From NCBI GenBank assembly GCA_017983795.1, contig JAGOAS010000010.1:1-64000 (forward strand): a stretch of 64,000 nucleotides of DNA. Reading direction: 5' to 3'. How positions within the stretch are numbered: position 1 is the first letter of the stretch; the number at the start of each line of letters is the position of its first letter. The position numbers and the translations under genes are program-made. A model generated the notes under the pieces. That model was given only the letters and a program-made list of their open reading frames with translations. It had not been told where the DNA came from and did not search any database. Positions 32,988 to 42,872 of this stretch are shown one piece after another. This stretch comes from Piscinibacter sp. (GTDB taxonomy: Bacteria; Pseudomonadota; Gammaproteobacteria; Burkholderiales; Burkholderiaceae_C).

Positions 32988-33682
32988 CAGCCCGGCGCGC
33001 CGAACAGCGGGCCGTAGCGGAAGCCCACCCACGCGTGCTCGCGCATCAGCATCTCGGCGCGCGCCGATTCGCGCTGCTCCAGCGCGTCGAATACCAGCCG
33101 GTGCTGCAGTTGCGCGATGCGCAGCTTCTCGTACTCGGCCGGCAGCGCGCTGCGATCGAGGGCGATCGAATCGGCGGAGGCGAAGGGCAGATGGTCGTTG
33201 CGTGCGATCGCATCGGCGATCACGCGACTCTCGTGCGAGTTCACCAGCGTGTCGTGGAAGCGCTTGTTGAGGTGGCTCCAGCGGCTCACGTCATCGTCGA
33301 GCAGATGGCCCTTGGCGAGGATGCCGGCGCCCTCGGCGATGCACTCGCGCAGCGTGGCGCGCACATCCTCTGGCATGCCGCGTTCGGCCAAGTGGCGTAC
33401 GGCCAGGCCCTCCAGGGTGCCGCGCACCTCGATGGCCGTGCGCACGTCGGCCTCCGAGAAGCTGCGCACCTCGTAGCCGCGCTTGCCGGCGCGCGCCAGC
33501 AGGCCTTCCTGCTCGAGCGCCCGGAAGGCGAGCCGCACCGGCGTGCGTGACACCCCCAGCGACTCGGCGACCGGGATCTCGGCGAGCCGCTCGCCGGCCG
33601 CCAGCCGGCCGTTGACGATGAGCTGCCTCAGCGTTGCGACGACAGTGGCCGGGTCGGTTTTGGCAACTTCTTTTGGATCCAT
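32987..33682 (-). CDS. vanR: GntR-family repressor of vanillate demethylase (VanR-like)
   Basis: A 231-residue GntR regulator. The winged helix-turn-helix lies in residues 10-75 (RLAEIPVAESLGVSRTPVRL). The helical FCD effector domain follows, with the metal-site histidines in LNKRFHDTLVNSH and near the end in LMREHAWVGF. It diverges from vanAB. VanR proteins repress vanAB and are released by vanillate. Two operator-type palindromes lie in the shared control region, one across its own start codon. Assignment rests on family, context and operator together. Confidence 0.88.
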   Translation of the reverse strand: MDPKEVAKTDPATVVATLRQLIVNGRLAAGERLAEIPVAESLGVSRTPVRLAFRALEQEGLLARAGKRGYEVRSFSEADVRTAIEVRGTLEGLAVRHLAERGMPEDVRATLRECIAEGAGILAKGHLLDDDVSRWSHLNKRFHDTLVNSHESRVIADAIARNDHLPFASADSIALDRSALPAEYEKLRIAQLQHRLVFDALEQRESARAEMLMREHAWVGFRYGPLFGAPG

Positions 33683-33683
33683 T
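33672..33683. promoter_or_regulatory. Second VanR-type operator over the vanR start
   Basis: TTTGGATCCATT differs from the perfect site at 33,725 at two of twelve positions. It covers the vanR start codon (ATGGATCC on the minus strand), so binding would block vanR translation initiation or transcription and give autoregulation. Confidence 0.5.
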
Positions 33684-33724
33684 AATCCCCTCTATGTTGA
33701 TCTGGATCGGAAATCTAGCGCAAA

Positions 33725-33736
33725 ATTGGATCCAAT
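33725..33736. promoter_or_regulatory. VanR operator upstream of vanA
   Basis: ATTGGATCCAAT is a perfect 12-base palindrome identical to the operator known for VanR of Caulobacter. It lies 31 bases before the vanA start codon, where it would overlap the promoter. Confidence 0.8.
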
Positions 33737-33767
33737 CGATAGTGACGATGGACCCAAGGAGACAAGG

Positions 33768-34811
33768 ATGTACCCCAAGAACGCATGGTACGTGGCCTGC
33801 ACGCCGGCCGAGATCGACGAGAAGCCGCTGGGACGCAGGGTGTGCGGCGAGCGCATCGTGTTCTTCCGCGGCCCGGAGGGGAAGGCGGCGGGCCTGGAGG
33901 ACTGGTGCCCGCACCGCGGCGCGCCGCTGTCGCTGGGGCGGGTGGTCGAGGGCAAGCTGGTCTGCGGCTACCACGGACTGGAGATGGGCTGCGACGGCAA
34001 GACCGTGGCGATGCCGGGCCAGCGCGTGCGCGGCTTTCCGCCGGTGCAGGCGTATCCGGTGATCGAGCGCTTCGGCTTCGTCTGGGTGTGGCCGGGTGAT
34101 GCTGCCAAGGCCGACCCGGCGCTGCTGCCGCAACTCGCCTGGGCCGAGGATCCGGCCTGGACCTTCGGCGGCGGCATGTTCCATGTGAAGTGCGACTACC
34201 GGCTGATGATCGACAACCTGATGGACCTGACGCACGAAAAATACGTGCACGCGACCAGCATCGGCCAGCAGGAGCTCGACGAGGTGCCGGCTCATACCAG
34301 CAGCGAAGGCGACGTCGTGATCACGCGGCGCGAGATGAGCGGCGTGAAGGCGCCGCCGTTCTGGCAGGCCGCGATGCGCGGCAACGGCCTGGACCCGGAG
34401 CAGGTGGTGGATCGCTGGCAGCGCTGCCGTTTCGTGCCGCCGTCGAGCGTGCTGATCGACGTCGGCGTCGCGCTGGCCGGGCAGGGCGGCTTCGACGCGC
34501 CGGCGGCGGTCAAGACCTCGGGCATCGTGGTCGACCTCATCACGCCCGAGACCGAGACCTCGATCTGGTACTTCTGGGGCCTGGCGCGCAACTTCCGGCC
34601 CGAGGACAAGGCGCTCACCGCCTCCATCCGCGAGGCCCAGGGCAAGGTGTTCAGCGAAGACCTGGAGATGCTCGAGTCGCAGCAGCGCAACCTCAGCGCG
34701 CAGCCGGAGCGCAAGCTGCTGTCGCTGAACACCGATCTCGGCGGCGTGCAGGCGCGGCGCATGCTCGAGCGCCTGGTGGCGCCGGAGTGCGGCGAGGGAG
34801 CGCCGGCGTGA
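33768..34811 (+). CDS. vanA: Vanillate O-demethylase, oxygenase subunit
   Basis: A 347-residue Rieske non-heme iron oxygenase. The Rieske cluster motif is CPHRGAPLSLG and then CGYHGLEMGC. The mononuclear iron site is seen in DNLMDLTHEKYVHATS (two His, with an Asp further on). The N-terminus MYPKNAWYVACTPAEI is typical of VanA. It converts vanillate to protocatechuate and formaldehyde with electrons from VanB. The ATG at 33,768 has AAGGAG at 33,756-33,761. It overlaps vanB by four bases (GTGA). Related ring-demethylating oxygenases cannot be fully excluded, but the regulator and operator support vanillate. Confidence 0.9.
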   Translation: MYPKNAWYVACTPAEIDEKPLGRRVCGERIVFFRGPEGKAAGLEDWCPHRGAPLSLGRVVEGKLVCGYHGLEMGCDGKTVAMPGQRVRGFPPVQAYPVIERFGFVWVWPGDAAKADPALLPQLAWAEDPAWTFGGGMFHVKCDYRLMIDNLMDLTHEKYVHATSIGQQELDEVPAHTSSEGDVVITRREMSGVKAPPFWQAAMRGNGLDPEQVVDRWQRCRFVPPSSVLIDVGVALAGQGGFDAPAAVKTSGIVVDLITPETETSIWYFWGLARNFRPEDKALTASIREAQGKVFSEDLEMLESQQRNLSAQPERKLLSLNTDLGGVQARRMLERLVAPECGEGAPA

Positions 34812-35773
34812 GCGGCGGCCTGCTGTCGGTGCGCGTCGCGCGCAAGTCGATCGAAGCCGAGGACATCTGCAGCCTCGAGCTCGTGAGCGCGGACGGCACG
34901 CCGCTGCCGGCCTTCGCCGCCGGCTCGCACATCGACGTGCAACTGCCGGGCGGGCCGACGCGCCAGTACTCGCTGTGCAACGACCCGGCCGAGACGCACC
35001 GCTACCTGATCGCGGTGCTGCGCGATGCGCGCTCGCGTGGTGGCTCGGCGGCGGTGCACGAGCGGGTGAAGGTCGGCGACACGCTGGTCATCAGCGCGCC
35101 GAAGAACCACTTCGCGCTCGCCCACGATGCCTCCAGCCATCTGCTGCTGGCCGGCGGCATCGGCGTGACGCCGCTGCTGTGCATGGCCGAGCGCCTGGCG
35201 CATGCCGGTGCCGATTTCGAGATGCACTACTGCACGCGTTCGCCGGCGCGCACCGCGTTCCGCCAGCGCATCGCCGCAGCGCCGTTCGCCTCGCGCGTGG
35301 CCTTCCACTTCGACGACGGCGAGGCCGCGCAGAAGCTCGACATCGCCGCGCTGCTGGCGGCGCCGCGCGCCGGCCGGCACCTCTACGTCTGCGGGCCGAA
35401 GGGCTTCATGGACGCGGTGCTCGGCAGCGCGCGCGCGCAGGGCTGGCCGCAGGCGCAGATCCACTACGAGTTCTTCGGCGCGGATGCCGCGCCGGCGGCC
35501 GGCGACGGCGGCTTCGAGGTGATGCTGGCCAGCTCCGGCCGGGTGATCAAGGTGGCGCCCGATCGCAGCGTGGTGCAGGCGCTCGCCGAGGCCGGGGTGA
35601 GCGTGGCCACCTCCTGCGAGCAGGGCGTGTGCGGCACCTGCCTGACGCGCGTGATCGAGGGCGAGCCCGATCACCGCGACCTCTACCTCACGCCACAGGA
35701 GCAGGCCGCGAACGACCAGTTCCTGCCTTGCTGTTCGCGCGCCAAGTCGGCACGTCTGGTGCTGGATCTCTAG
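34808..35773 (+). CDS. vanB: Vanillate O-demethylase, reductase subunit
   Basis: A 321-residue phthalate dioxygenase-type reductase. An FMN-binding domain (RQYSLCNDPAETHRYLIAV) is followed by the NADH-binding domain (LLLAGGIGVTPLLCMAERL, then YVCGPKGFMDAVL) and a C-terminal plant-type 2Fe-2S ferredoxin domain (SCEQGVCGTCLTRV, last cysteine in LPCCSRA). It passes electrons from NADH to VanA. The start is a GTG that overlaps the vanA stop, so the subunits are translated together. Confidence 0.92.
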   Translation: MSGGLLSVRVARKSIEAEDICSLELVSADGTPLPAFAAGSHIDVQLPGGPTRQYSLCNDPAETHRYLIAVLRDARSRGGSAAVHERVKVGDTLVISAPKNHFALAHDASSHLLLAGGIGVTPLLCMAERLAHAGADFEMHYCTRSPARTAFRQRIAAAPFASRVAFHFDDGEAAQKLDIAALLAAPRAGRHLYVCGPKGFMDAVLGSARAQGWPQAQIHYEFFGADAAPAAGDGGFEVMLASSGRVIKVAPDRSVVQALAEAGVSVATSCEQGVCGTCLTRVIEGEPDHRDLYLTPQEQAANDQFLPCCSRAKSARLVLDL

Positions 35774-35785
35774 AGGCGGCCGGCT

Positions 35786-36040
35786 TCAGGCGGTCGCCGC
35801 GGCGGCGGACAGGCAGGCATTGCACTTGCCCAGGCCGGGCAGGCGCGGATCGGGCTTGCCGTCGCCGGTCTTGAAGTTCGCCTGGCAGCGGCGGCAGACA
35901 TACATCTTCGAGCTCGACATCAGCGGGCGGATGCCCGGCTCCGCCGAGGGCCGCGCCGCGGTGTACTCCGCCTGGGTCTGTCGCAGCTTCAGGGCTGGCG
36001 TCTCGGGCGGGGTCGGGGGCGTGGAGCGGCGTGTCGTCAT
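35786..36040 (-). CDS. Small zinc-ribbon-like hypothetical protein
   Basis: An 84-residue protein. The N-terminal half is proline- and threonine-rich and disordered. The C-terminal half holds YVCRRCQANF and LGKCNACLS, two CxxC pairs about 25 residues apart that would bind one zinc ion. Function unknown. It ends 12 bases after vanB in the opposite direction. The ATG at 36,040 is the most sensible start; an upstream extension is possible. Confidence 0.55.
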   Translation of the reverse strand: MTTRRSTPPTPPETPALKLRQTQAEYTAARPSAEPGIRPLMSSSKMYVCRRCQANFKTGDGKPDPRLPGLGKCNACLSAAAATA

Positions 36041-36198
36041 GTCGCGGTCAATCCGAGGAGAGGATGGCGAAAGTGGGGGCTCTGGCGGCCCATTCAACTG
36101 TGTATTGTCCCAGCTTTCGGAAACGCCCACGTAAACGGTTGCACATGGGCCTGCGGGCGCTCAGCGCGGCGGGCCGCATCGACGGCTAGAGTTCCCGC

Positions 36199-36798
36199 AT
36201 GACCCGCCCCGTGATCGCGCTGGATGCCGATGGCGTCCTGCTGGACTTCCACCTCGCCTACGCGCACGCGTGGCGGCGCGTGTTCGGAAGCTTTCCGGCC
36301 GAGCGCGACCCGCTCGCCTATTGGCCGATGGACCGCTGGGATGTGCCGCGCCTGGGCTTGATCGGCAAGTGGCGCTTCCGGGCGGCATTCGACGAGGGGT
36401 TCTGGTCGTCGGTGCCGTCGATGCCGGGTGCCGTGCAGGCGTGCCATCGGCTCGCCGATGCGGGCTACGAACTCGTGTGCGTCTCGGCGCTGGAGCAGCG
36501 CTTCGAGGCCGCCCGGCTGCGCAACCTGCGCGCACTCGGATATCCGATCGAGCGTGTCATCGCCACCGGGCATCGCGAGACCGCGTGCAGCCCCAAGGCC
36601 GCTGCCGTCGAGTCGATCGGGGCGCAGGTCTTCGTCGACGACTACCTGCCCTATTTCAGAGGCGTGGCGGCCTCGATCCACACGGCGCTGGTGCTGCGTG
36701 CACCCAACGGCAGCCCGAACTCCGGCCCGGAGCTCGGGCTGGCCAGCAGCGTCCACCAGGACCTGGCGGCATTCGCCGAGTCCTGGCTGGCGCGCTGA
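36199..36798 (+). CDS. HAD-superfamily hydrolase
   Basis: A 199-residue HAD-fold phosphatase-like protein. Motif I is ALDADGVLLDF with the nucleophile Asp and general acid Asp. Motif II is ELVCVSALEQRF (Ser), and the C-terminal motif IV is VFVDDYLPYF. A small cap lies between motifs I and II. The layout resembles 5'-nucleotidase and other small-molecule phosphatases. Substrate unknown. It ends eight bases before the convergent hppA gene. Confidence 0.75.
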   Translation: MTRPVIALDADGVLLDFHLAYAHAWRRVFGSFPAERDPLAYWPMDRWDVPRLGLIGKWRFRAAFDEGFWSSVPSMPGAVQACHRLADAGYELVCVSALEQRFEAARLRNLRALGYPIERVIATGHRETACSPKAAAVESIGAQVFVDDYLPYFRGVAASIHTALVLRAPNGSPNSGPELGLASSVHQDLAAFAESWLAR

Positions 36799-36805
36799 GA
36801 CCTGC

Positions 36806-39280
36806 TTACTGCAGCGCCACCTCGACGCGGCGCGCCTGCGCGGCGTCGCCGCTGCCGGTGAGCGTCTCGGGCTTCTTCAGCTCGATCTTGTCCTCGGCGA
36901 CGCCCGCCGCCTTGAGCGCATCGCGCACGGCGAAGGCGCGCTGCTTGGCGAGCTCCTCGTTCTTCGCCGGGTCGCCGGAGGCGTCGGTGAAGCCGCTGAG
37001 CACGGCGCGCTTGCCTGCGGCCACGGCCTTGGCCACGTCGGCCAGTGCCGCGCCGGCACCGGTAGCCACCTCGGCCTTGCCGCTGGCGAAGTAGAACTTC
37101 ACCACGCCGTTCTCCACCACGAACGAGGCGCCGTCGGCGCTCGCCGCCGCAGATGCCACGGCCGGAGCCGCCGGCGCCGCGCTCTGCTCGGGCGCCTTGC
37201 TCGTCGCGCCGCTCATCGGCAGCAGCGGCACGATCAGCAGCGCCACGATGTTGATGATCTTGATCAGCGGGTTGACGGCCGGGCCGGCGGTGTCCTTGTA
37301 GGGGTCACCGACGGTGTCGCCGGTCACGGCAGCCTTGTGCGCCTCGCCGCCCTTCTTGTGGGTGACGCCGGCTTCGTCCTTGAAGCCTTCTTCGATCAGC
37401 TTCTTGGCGTTGTCCCAGGCGCCGCCGCCGGTGCACATCGAGATGGCGACGAACAGGCCCGTCACGATGGTGCCCATCAGCAGGCCGCCCAGCGCCTGCG
37501 GGCCGAGCAGCATGCCCACGACGATGGGCACGACGACCGGCAGCAGCGACGGGACGATCATCTCCTTGATGGCCGCCGTGGTGAGCATGTCGACTGCCGC
37601 GCTGTAGTCCGGCTTCTTCTTGCCGGCCATGATCTCGCCGCCCTGGAACTGGCGACGCACCTCGATCACCACCGAGCCGGCGGCGCGGCCGACCGCTTCC
37701 ATCGCCATGGCGCCGAACAGGTAGGGGATCAGGCCGCCGATGAACAGGCCCACGATCACCATGTGGTTGGACAGGTCGAAGGTGGCGTGGAAGCCGCGTG
37801 CTTCGAGCGCGTGCGTGTAGTCGGCGAACAGCACCAGCGCAGCGAGGCCGGCCGAGCCGATCGCGTAGCCCTTGGTGACGGCCTTGGTGGTGTTGCCCAC
37901 GGCGTCCAGCGGGTCGGTCACGTCGCGCACGCTGTCGGGCAGTTCGGCCATCTCGGCGATGCCGCCGCCGTTGTCGGTGATCGGGCCGTAGGCGTCGAGC
38001 GCGACGATGATGCCGGCCATGCTCAGCATGGCGGTGGCGCCGATGGCGATGCCGTACAGGCCGGCCAGCCAGTAGGCCACCAGGATGGCGATGCAGACGA
38101 AGATCACCGGCCAGGCGGTGGACTTCATCGACACGCCCAGGCCCGCGATCACGTTCGTGCCGTGGCCGGTGGTGGAGGCCTGCGCGACGTGCTGCACCGG
38201 CTTGTAGTCGGTGCCGGTGTAGTACTCGGTGATCCACACCATGCCGGCGGTGAGCAGCAGGCCCACCGCGCAGGTGCCGAACAGCGCCATGGCCGACACC
38301 TTGCCGCCGGCGGCGAGCTCGAGGCCGTTCGGGAACAGCATGACCGTGACGCCGTAGAAGGCGACCAGCGAGATCAGGCCGGCGACGATCAGGCCCTTGT
38401 AGAGCGCCGGCATCACGTTCTTCATGCCCGGTGCGGCCTTGACGAAGCTGCAGCCGATGATCGACGCGATGATCGACACGCCGCCCAGCAGCAGCGGGTA
38501 CACCGCCGCGGTGACCGAGCTGGCGGCGCTGACCATCAGCGCGCCCAGCGCCATGGTGGCAATCAGCGTCACGGCGTAGGTCTCGAACAGGTCGGCGGCC
38601 ATGCCGGCACAGTCACCGACGTTGTCGCCCACGTTGTCGGCAATCACCGCCGGGTTGCGCGGGTCGTCCTCGGGGATGCCGGCCTCGACCTTGCCCACCA
38701 GGTCGGCGCCGACGTCGGCGCCCTTGGTGAAGATGCCGCCGCCCAGGCGCGCGAAGATCGAGATCAGGCTGGAACCGAAGGCCAGGCCGAGCAGCGGCTT
38801 GAGCGTGGCCGAGTCGGCCTTGGCGCCGCCGGTCAGGAACCAGAAGAACGCACCCACGCCCAGCAGGCCCAGGCCCACGACCAGCATGCCGGTGATCGCG
38901 CCGCCCTTGAAGGCGACGTCGAGCGCCGGGCCGATGCCCTTGGTGGCCGCCTGCGTGGTGCGCACGTTGGCGCGCACCGAGACGTTCATGCCGATGAAGC
39001 CGCAGGCGCCTGACAGCACGGCGCCGAGCACGAAGCCGACGGCGGTGGTGCTGCCGAGGAAGAAGAAGATCAGCACCGCCAGCACGACGCCGACGATGCC
39101 GATGGTCTTGTACTGGCGCGCGAGGTAGGCCGCGGCCCCCTGCTGGATCGCGCCGGCGATCTCCTGCATGCGTGCATTGCCGGCATCCTGGCTCAGGATC
39201 CAGCCTCTCTGCACGAAGCCGTAGATCACGGCGGCCAGGCCGCACGCGAGCGCCACGTACAGCGCCATGGTGGTGGACAT
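36806..39280 (-). CDS. hppA: K+-independent H+-translocating pyrophosphatase with C-terminal OmpA-like domain
   Basis: An 824-residue protein. Residues 1-700 are a complete membrane pyrophosphatase with about 16 helices and the catalytic acidic motifs ([55 protein letters not shown]). It couples PPi hydrolysis to proton export. In GNTTKAV the lysine (Lys466) stands where K+-dependent enzymes have alanine, so this is the K+-independent, H+-pumping type. Residues about 720-824 are extra: a linker of A, P and S, then an OmpA-like part ([12 protein letters not shown], then [20 protein letters not shown]). The start codon ATG at 39,280 has AAGGAG before it. The family usually ends near 690 residues. 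Confidence 0.9.
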   Translation of the reverse strand: MSTTMALYVALACGLAAVIYGFVQRGWILSQDAGNARMQEIAGAIQQGAAAYLARQYKTIGIVGVVLAVLIFFFLGSTTAVGFVLGAVLSGACGFIGMNVSVRANVRTTQAATKGIGPALDVAFKGGAITGMLVVGLGLLGVGAFFWFLTGGAKADSATLKPLLGLAFGSSLISIFARLGGGIFTKGADVGADLVGKVEAGIPEDDPRNPAVIADNVGDNVGDCAGMAADLFETYAVTLIATMALGALMVSAASSVTAAVYPLLLGGVSIIASIIGCSFVKAAPGMKNVMPALYKGLIVAGLISLVAFYGVTVMLFPNGLELAAGGKVSAMALFGTCAVGLLLTAGMVWITEYYTGTDYKPVQHVAQASTTGHGTNVIAGLGVSMKSTAWPVIFVCIAILVAYWLAGLYGIAIGATAMLSMAGIIVALDAYGPITDNGGGIAEMAELPDSVRDVTDPLDAVGNTTKAVTKGYAIGSAGLAALVLFADYTHALEARGFHATFDLSNHMVIVGLFIGGLIPYLFGAMAMEAVGRAAGSVVIEVRRQFQGGEIMAGKKKPDYSAAVDMLTTAAIKEMIVPSLLPVVVPIVVGMLLGPQALGGLLMGTIVTGLFVAISMCTGGGAWDNAKKLIEEGFKDEAGVTHKKGGEAHKAAVTGDTVGDPYKDTAGPAVNPLIKIINIVALLIVPLLPMSGATSKAPEQSAAPAAPAVASAAASADGASFVVENGVVKFYFASGKAEVATGAGAALADVAKAVAAGKRAVLSGFTDASGDPAKNEELAKQRAFAVRDALKAAGVAEDKIELKKPETLTGSGDAAQARRVEVALQ

Positions 39281-39483
39281 CGGGGGATCTCCTTCCTCTT
39301 TGTGAACTCTTCGTTGGATTGAATCGTCTGACGCGGGGATGACGCGCGCACGCGCAGCCCCCGCCCCAGGGGCCCGCGGCATGCTACGGGAAGACCCCAG
39401 GGCAAGGCAATGCGGCGCGCGACGGTGTTTTCCACCGTTCCGTGCCCGGGATCAATGTGTCAGGTCGCCGACAGTGCTCTGCG

Positions 39484-39489
39484 TAAAAT
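39484..39489 (+). promoter_or_regulatory. Possible -10 element for ppa
   Basis: TAAAAT preceded by TGC reads as an extended -10 element 31 bases before the ppa start. No convincing -35 box is seen. Confidence 0.35.
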
Positions 39490-39520
39490 GCGGGTTACCC
39501 CGTATGCCACCGAGAATTCC

Positions 39521-40063
39521 ATGAGCCTGCACAACGTCACCCCGGGCCCCAAGGCCCCCGATGAGTTCAACGTGATCATCGAGATCCCGATGAACGCCGA
39601 CCCGATCAAGTACGAGGTCGACAAGGAAACGGGTGCGATGTTCGTCGACCGCTTCATGACCACGGCAATGCACTACCCGTGCAACTACGGCTACGTGCCC
39701 ATGACGCTGGCCGACGACGGCGACCCGGTCGACGTGCTGGTGATCACGCCCTATGCGCTGAGCCCCGGCGTGGTCGTCACCTGCCGTCCGCTGGGCGTGT
39801 TGAAGATGGACGACGAGGCGGGCGGCGACGCCAAGCTGCTGGCGGTGCCCATCCCCAAGGTCTGCCCGATCTACGGCCACTGGAGCAAGCCGGAGGACAT
39901 CAACCAGATGCGCCTGAAGGCGATCCAGCACTTCTTCGAGCACTACAAGGATCTGGAAGCGGGCAAGTGGGTGAAGGTCAAGGGCTGGGAAGGCCCGGAG
40001 GCGGCCAAGGCCGAGGTCGTCAACGGCATCGCCGCCTACGCGAAGGGCGCCAAGGCCGGCTGA
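39521..40063 (+). CDS. ppa: Inorganic pyrophosphatase (soluble, family I)
   Basis: A 180-residue family I pyrophosphatase of normal bacterial length. Active-site segments are [30 protein letters not shown] (the metal-binding Asp cluster) and [12 protein letters not shown]. It splits PPi from biosynthetic reactions in the cytoplasm. It stands divergent from hppA, so soluble and energy-saving PPi hydrolysis are encoded side by side. Confidence 0.95.
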   Translation: MSLHNVTPGPKAPDEFNVIIEIPMNADPIKYEVDKETGAMFVDRFMTTAMHYPCNYGYVPMTLADDGDPVDVLVITPYALSPGVVVTCRPLGVLKMDDEAGGDAKLLAVPIPKVCPIYGHWSKPEDINQMRLKAIQHFFEHYKDLEAGKWVKVKGWEGPEAAKAEVVNGIAAYAKGAKAG

Positions 40064-40151
40064 TCCGGCGCGCGGCCGGTACGGCCGTGGGATCTTCTTG
40101 CGCGGGCAGTGCTCCTACACTGCCGCGTCCGAACTTCCTGCCGTGCCCGCC

Positions 40152-42872
40152 ATGCCTCGTTTCCTCCACGGTCTCGCCCTCGTTGCCCTCGTCCTGCTGG
40201 CCGGCCTCGCGCAGGCCCAGAAGCTGCCGGCCGGCGTGCAGGCGGTCACCGCGGTGGAGGGCATCGAGGAATACCGTCTCGCCAACGGGCTGCAGCTGCT
40301 GCTGGTGCCCGATGACTCCAAGCCGACCACCACGGTCAACCTGACCTACCACGTCGGCTCGCGCCACGAGAACTACGGCGAGACGGGCATGGCGCACCTG
40401 CTCGAGCACCTGATCTTCAAGGGCACGCCGACGCATCCCAAGGTCTGGGCCGAGTTCGAGAAGCGCGGCCTCGCCGCCAACGGCTCGACCAGCTTCGACC
40501 GCACCAACTACACCGCGAGCTTCTCGGCCAACGAGCAGAACCTCGACTGGTACGTCGGCTGGCTGGCCGATTCGATGGTGCACAGCTTCATCGCGCGGCG
40601 CGACCTCGACACCGAGATGACGGTGGTGCGCAACGAGATGGAAATGGGCGAGAACAGCCCGCAGCGCATCCTCTACCAGCGCACGCTGGCGCTGATGTAC
40701 GACTGGCACAACTACGGCAAGGACGTGATCGGCGCGCGCAGCGATGTCGAGAACGTCGACATCGGCCGCCTGCAGGCTTTCTACCGCCTGTACTACCAGC
40801 CCGACAACGCGACGCTGATCGTTGCCGGCAGCTTCGACAGCGCGCGCGTGCTGCGCCGCGTGGCGGCCACATTCGGCGCGATCCCGAAGCCGCGCCGCAC
40901 GCTGCCCAGCCAGTACACGCTCGACCCGGCGCAGGACGGCCAGCGCAGCATCATGCTGCGCCGCGTGGGTGGCGCGCCGCTGGTGTTCGCGGGCTACCAC
41001 GTGCCGCCGGCCGGGCATCCCGATGCGGCGGCGGCCGACCTGCTGGCGCTCATCCTCGGTGACTCGCCCTCGGGCCGCCTGCACAAGCGGCTCACCGAGA
41101 AGCAGCTGGCCGCCAGCACCTTCGGCGAATCCTTCGGGCTGGCCGAGCCTTCGGTGCTGCTGCTCGGCGCGCAACTGCCGCCGGGCGCCGACCCGCAGCC
41201 GGCGCGCGCGGCCATGCTCGAGACCATCGAGTCCTTCGCCAGCGAGCCGGTGAGCGAGGCCGAGCTGCAGCGCGCCCGCGCCAAGTGGCTGAAGAACTGG
41301 GAGCAGACCTTCAACAACCCGGAGGCGGTCGGCATGGTGCTGTCGGAGGCGGTGGCGCAGGGCGACTGGCGCATGTTCTTCCTCTCGCGCGACCGCGTGC
41401 GCGACGCGCAGCTGGCCGACGTGCAGCGCGTGGCCGTGCAGCGCCTCATCCCCGACAACCGCACCGCGGCGACCTACCTGCCCACCGACAAGCCGCAGCG
41501 CGCGCCGGCGCCGCAGCGCATCGACATGGCGCAGGTGATGAAGGCCTTCAAGCCGGCCGCGGCGGCGTCGCGCGCCGAGGCCTTCGCCGCCACGCCGGCC
41601 AACATCGACGCGCGCACGCAGCGCTTCGAGATCGGCGGCCTGAAGGCGGCCGTGGTGGCCAAGGCCACGCGCGGCCAGGCGGTGCGCGCCGTGCTGACGC
41701 TGCGCTTCGGCGACGAGAAGTCGCTCGCCGGCCTCGGCGAGGTGGCAGACTTCACCGCCGCGCTGCTCGACAAGGGCAGCGCCTCGCTGACGCGCGAGCA
41801 GGTGCAGGATCGCCTCGACCAGCTCAAGACCGAGATGGCCTTCCACGCCGCGCCGGGGCGCGTGGACGTCAGCATCGGCTCGCGGCGCGAGCATCTGGCC
41901 GACGCGATCCGCCTGGCGGCCGATCTGCTGCGGCGCCCGGCCTTTCCCGCCGATGCGCTCGACGAGGTGCGCCGCCAGGCGCTGACGGCGATCGAATCGC
42001 AACGCAAGGAGCCGGACGCGCTCGCCGAGAACGCACTGGGCCGCATCGGCAACCCGTATCCGCGCGGCGACCTGCGCCACGTGCGCAGTTTCGACGAGAT
42101 GGTGGAGGACGTCGGCGCGGTGTCGCTGGAGAAGATCCGCGACTTCCATCAGCGCTTCTACGGCGCGGCACGCGGCGAGTTCGCCGCCGCCGGTGACCTG
42201 GACCTGGGCTCCGTGCGCGCCGCGCTGCAGGAGGGTTTCGGCGACTGGAAGGCCGGCATGCCCTATGTGCGCGTGCCTCAGCCCTTCGTCGCCCCGGCGC
42301 CGCAGCGCCTCGTCATCGCCACGCCGGACAAGCAGAACGCCACGCTGGTGGCCAAGCTGCCGCTGCCGCTGTCCGACCAGGATGCCGACTACCCGGCGCT
42401 GACGCTGGCCAACTACCTGCTCGGCCAGGGCGGCAGCTCGCGGCTGTGGAAGCGCATCCGCGAGGCCGAGGGCCTGTCCTACGACGTGCGCAGCACGGTG
42501 AGCTGGAATTCGCGCGAGGCGCATTCGCTGTGGACGGCCAGTGCGATCTTCGCGCCGAGCAACGGCGCCAAGGTCGAGAAGGCCTTGCGCGAGGAGATCG
42601 CGCGCGCGCTGAAAGACGGCTTCACGGCGCAGGAGCTTTCCGAAGGGCAGCGCGGGCTGCTCAACTACCGGCGCCTCGCGCGCGCGCAGGACGCCAGCAT
42701 CGCCGCGACGCTGGCGAACAACCTCGACCTCGGGCGCAGCTACGCGTACTCGCAGAAGATCGACGAGGCCATCGCCAAGGTCACGCTGGCCCAGGTGAAC
42801 GCCGCGCTGCGCAAGTACATCCGGCCGGAGGACTTCGCGCTCGTGCTGGCGGGCGACTTCAAGCAGCCTTGA
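40152..42872 (+). CDS. M16-family zinc metallopeptidase (two-domain, exported)
   Basis: A 906-residue pitrilysin-type peptidase. A signal peptide (LHGLALVALVLLAGLAQAQ) is followed by two M16 halves. The first holds the inverted zinc motif HLLEHLIF (His82, Glu85, His86) with the third ligand in VRNEMEMGENSP. The second half (from about 480) lacks the motif and serves as the partner domain (RIREAEGLSYDVRSTVSWNS). It should degrade peptides in the periplasm. The start at ATG 40,152 places the signal peptide at the N-terminus. Its end overlaps the convergent GNAT gene by 14 bases. Confidence 0.88.
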   Translation: MPRFLHGLALVALVLLAGLAQAQKLPAGVQAVTAVEGIEEYRLANGLQLLLVPDDSKPTTTVNLTYHVGSRHENYGETGMAHLLEHLIFKGTPTHPKVWAEFEKRGLAANGSTSFDRTNYTASFSANEQNLDWYVGWLADSMVHSFIARRDLDTEMTVVRNEMEMGENSPQRILYQRTLALMYDWHNYGKDVIGARSDVENVDIGRLQAFYRLYYQPDNATLIVAGSFDSARVLRRVAATFGAIPKPRRTLPSQYTLDPAQDGQRSIMLRRVGGAPLVFAGYHVPPAGHPDAAAADLLALILGDSPSGRLHKRLTEKQLAASTFGESFGLAEPSVLLLGAQLPPGADPQPARAAMLETIESFASEPVSEAELQRARAKWLKNWEQTFNNPEAVGMVLSEAVAQGDWRMFFLSRDRVRDAQLADVQRVAVQRLIPDNRTAATYLPTDKPQRAPAPQRIDMAQVMKAFKPAAAASRAEAFAATPANIDARTQRFEIGGLKAAVVAKATRGQAVRAVLTLRFGDEKSLAGLGEVADFTAALLDKGSASLTREQVQDRLDQLKTEMAFHAAPGRVDVSIGSRREHLADAIRLAADLLRRPAFPADALDEVRRQALTAIESQRKEPDALAENALGRIGNPYPRGDLRHVRSFDEMVEDVGAVSLEKIRDFHQRFYGAARGEFAAAGDLDLGSVRAALQEGFGDWKAGMPYVRVPQPFVAPAPQRLVIATPDKQNATLVAKLPLPLSDQDADYPALTLANYLLGQGGSSRLWKRIREAEGLSYDVRSTVSWNSREAHSLWTASAIFAPSNGAKVEKALREEIARALKDGFTAQELSEGQRGLLNYRRLARAQDASIAATLANNLDLGRSYAYSQKIDEAIAKVTLAQVNAALRKYIRPEDFALVLAGDFKQP

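Noticed and set aside
36428-39013. 861-codon open frame on the plus strand
   Set aside because: It is antisense to hppA. Its H-, R- and Q-rich composition is a GC-driven shadow with no family resemblance.
40020-42524. 834-codon open frame on the minus strand
   Set aside because: It is antisense to the M16 peptidase, whose motifs and signal peptide are clear.
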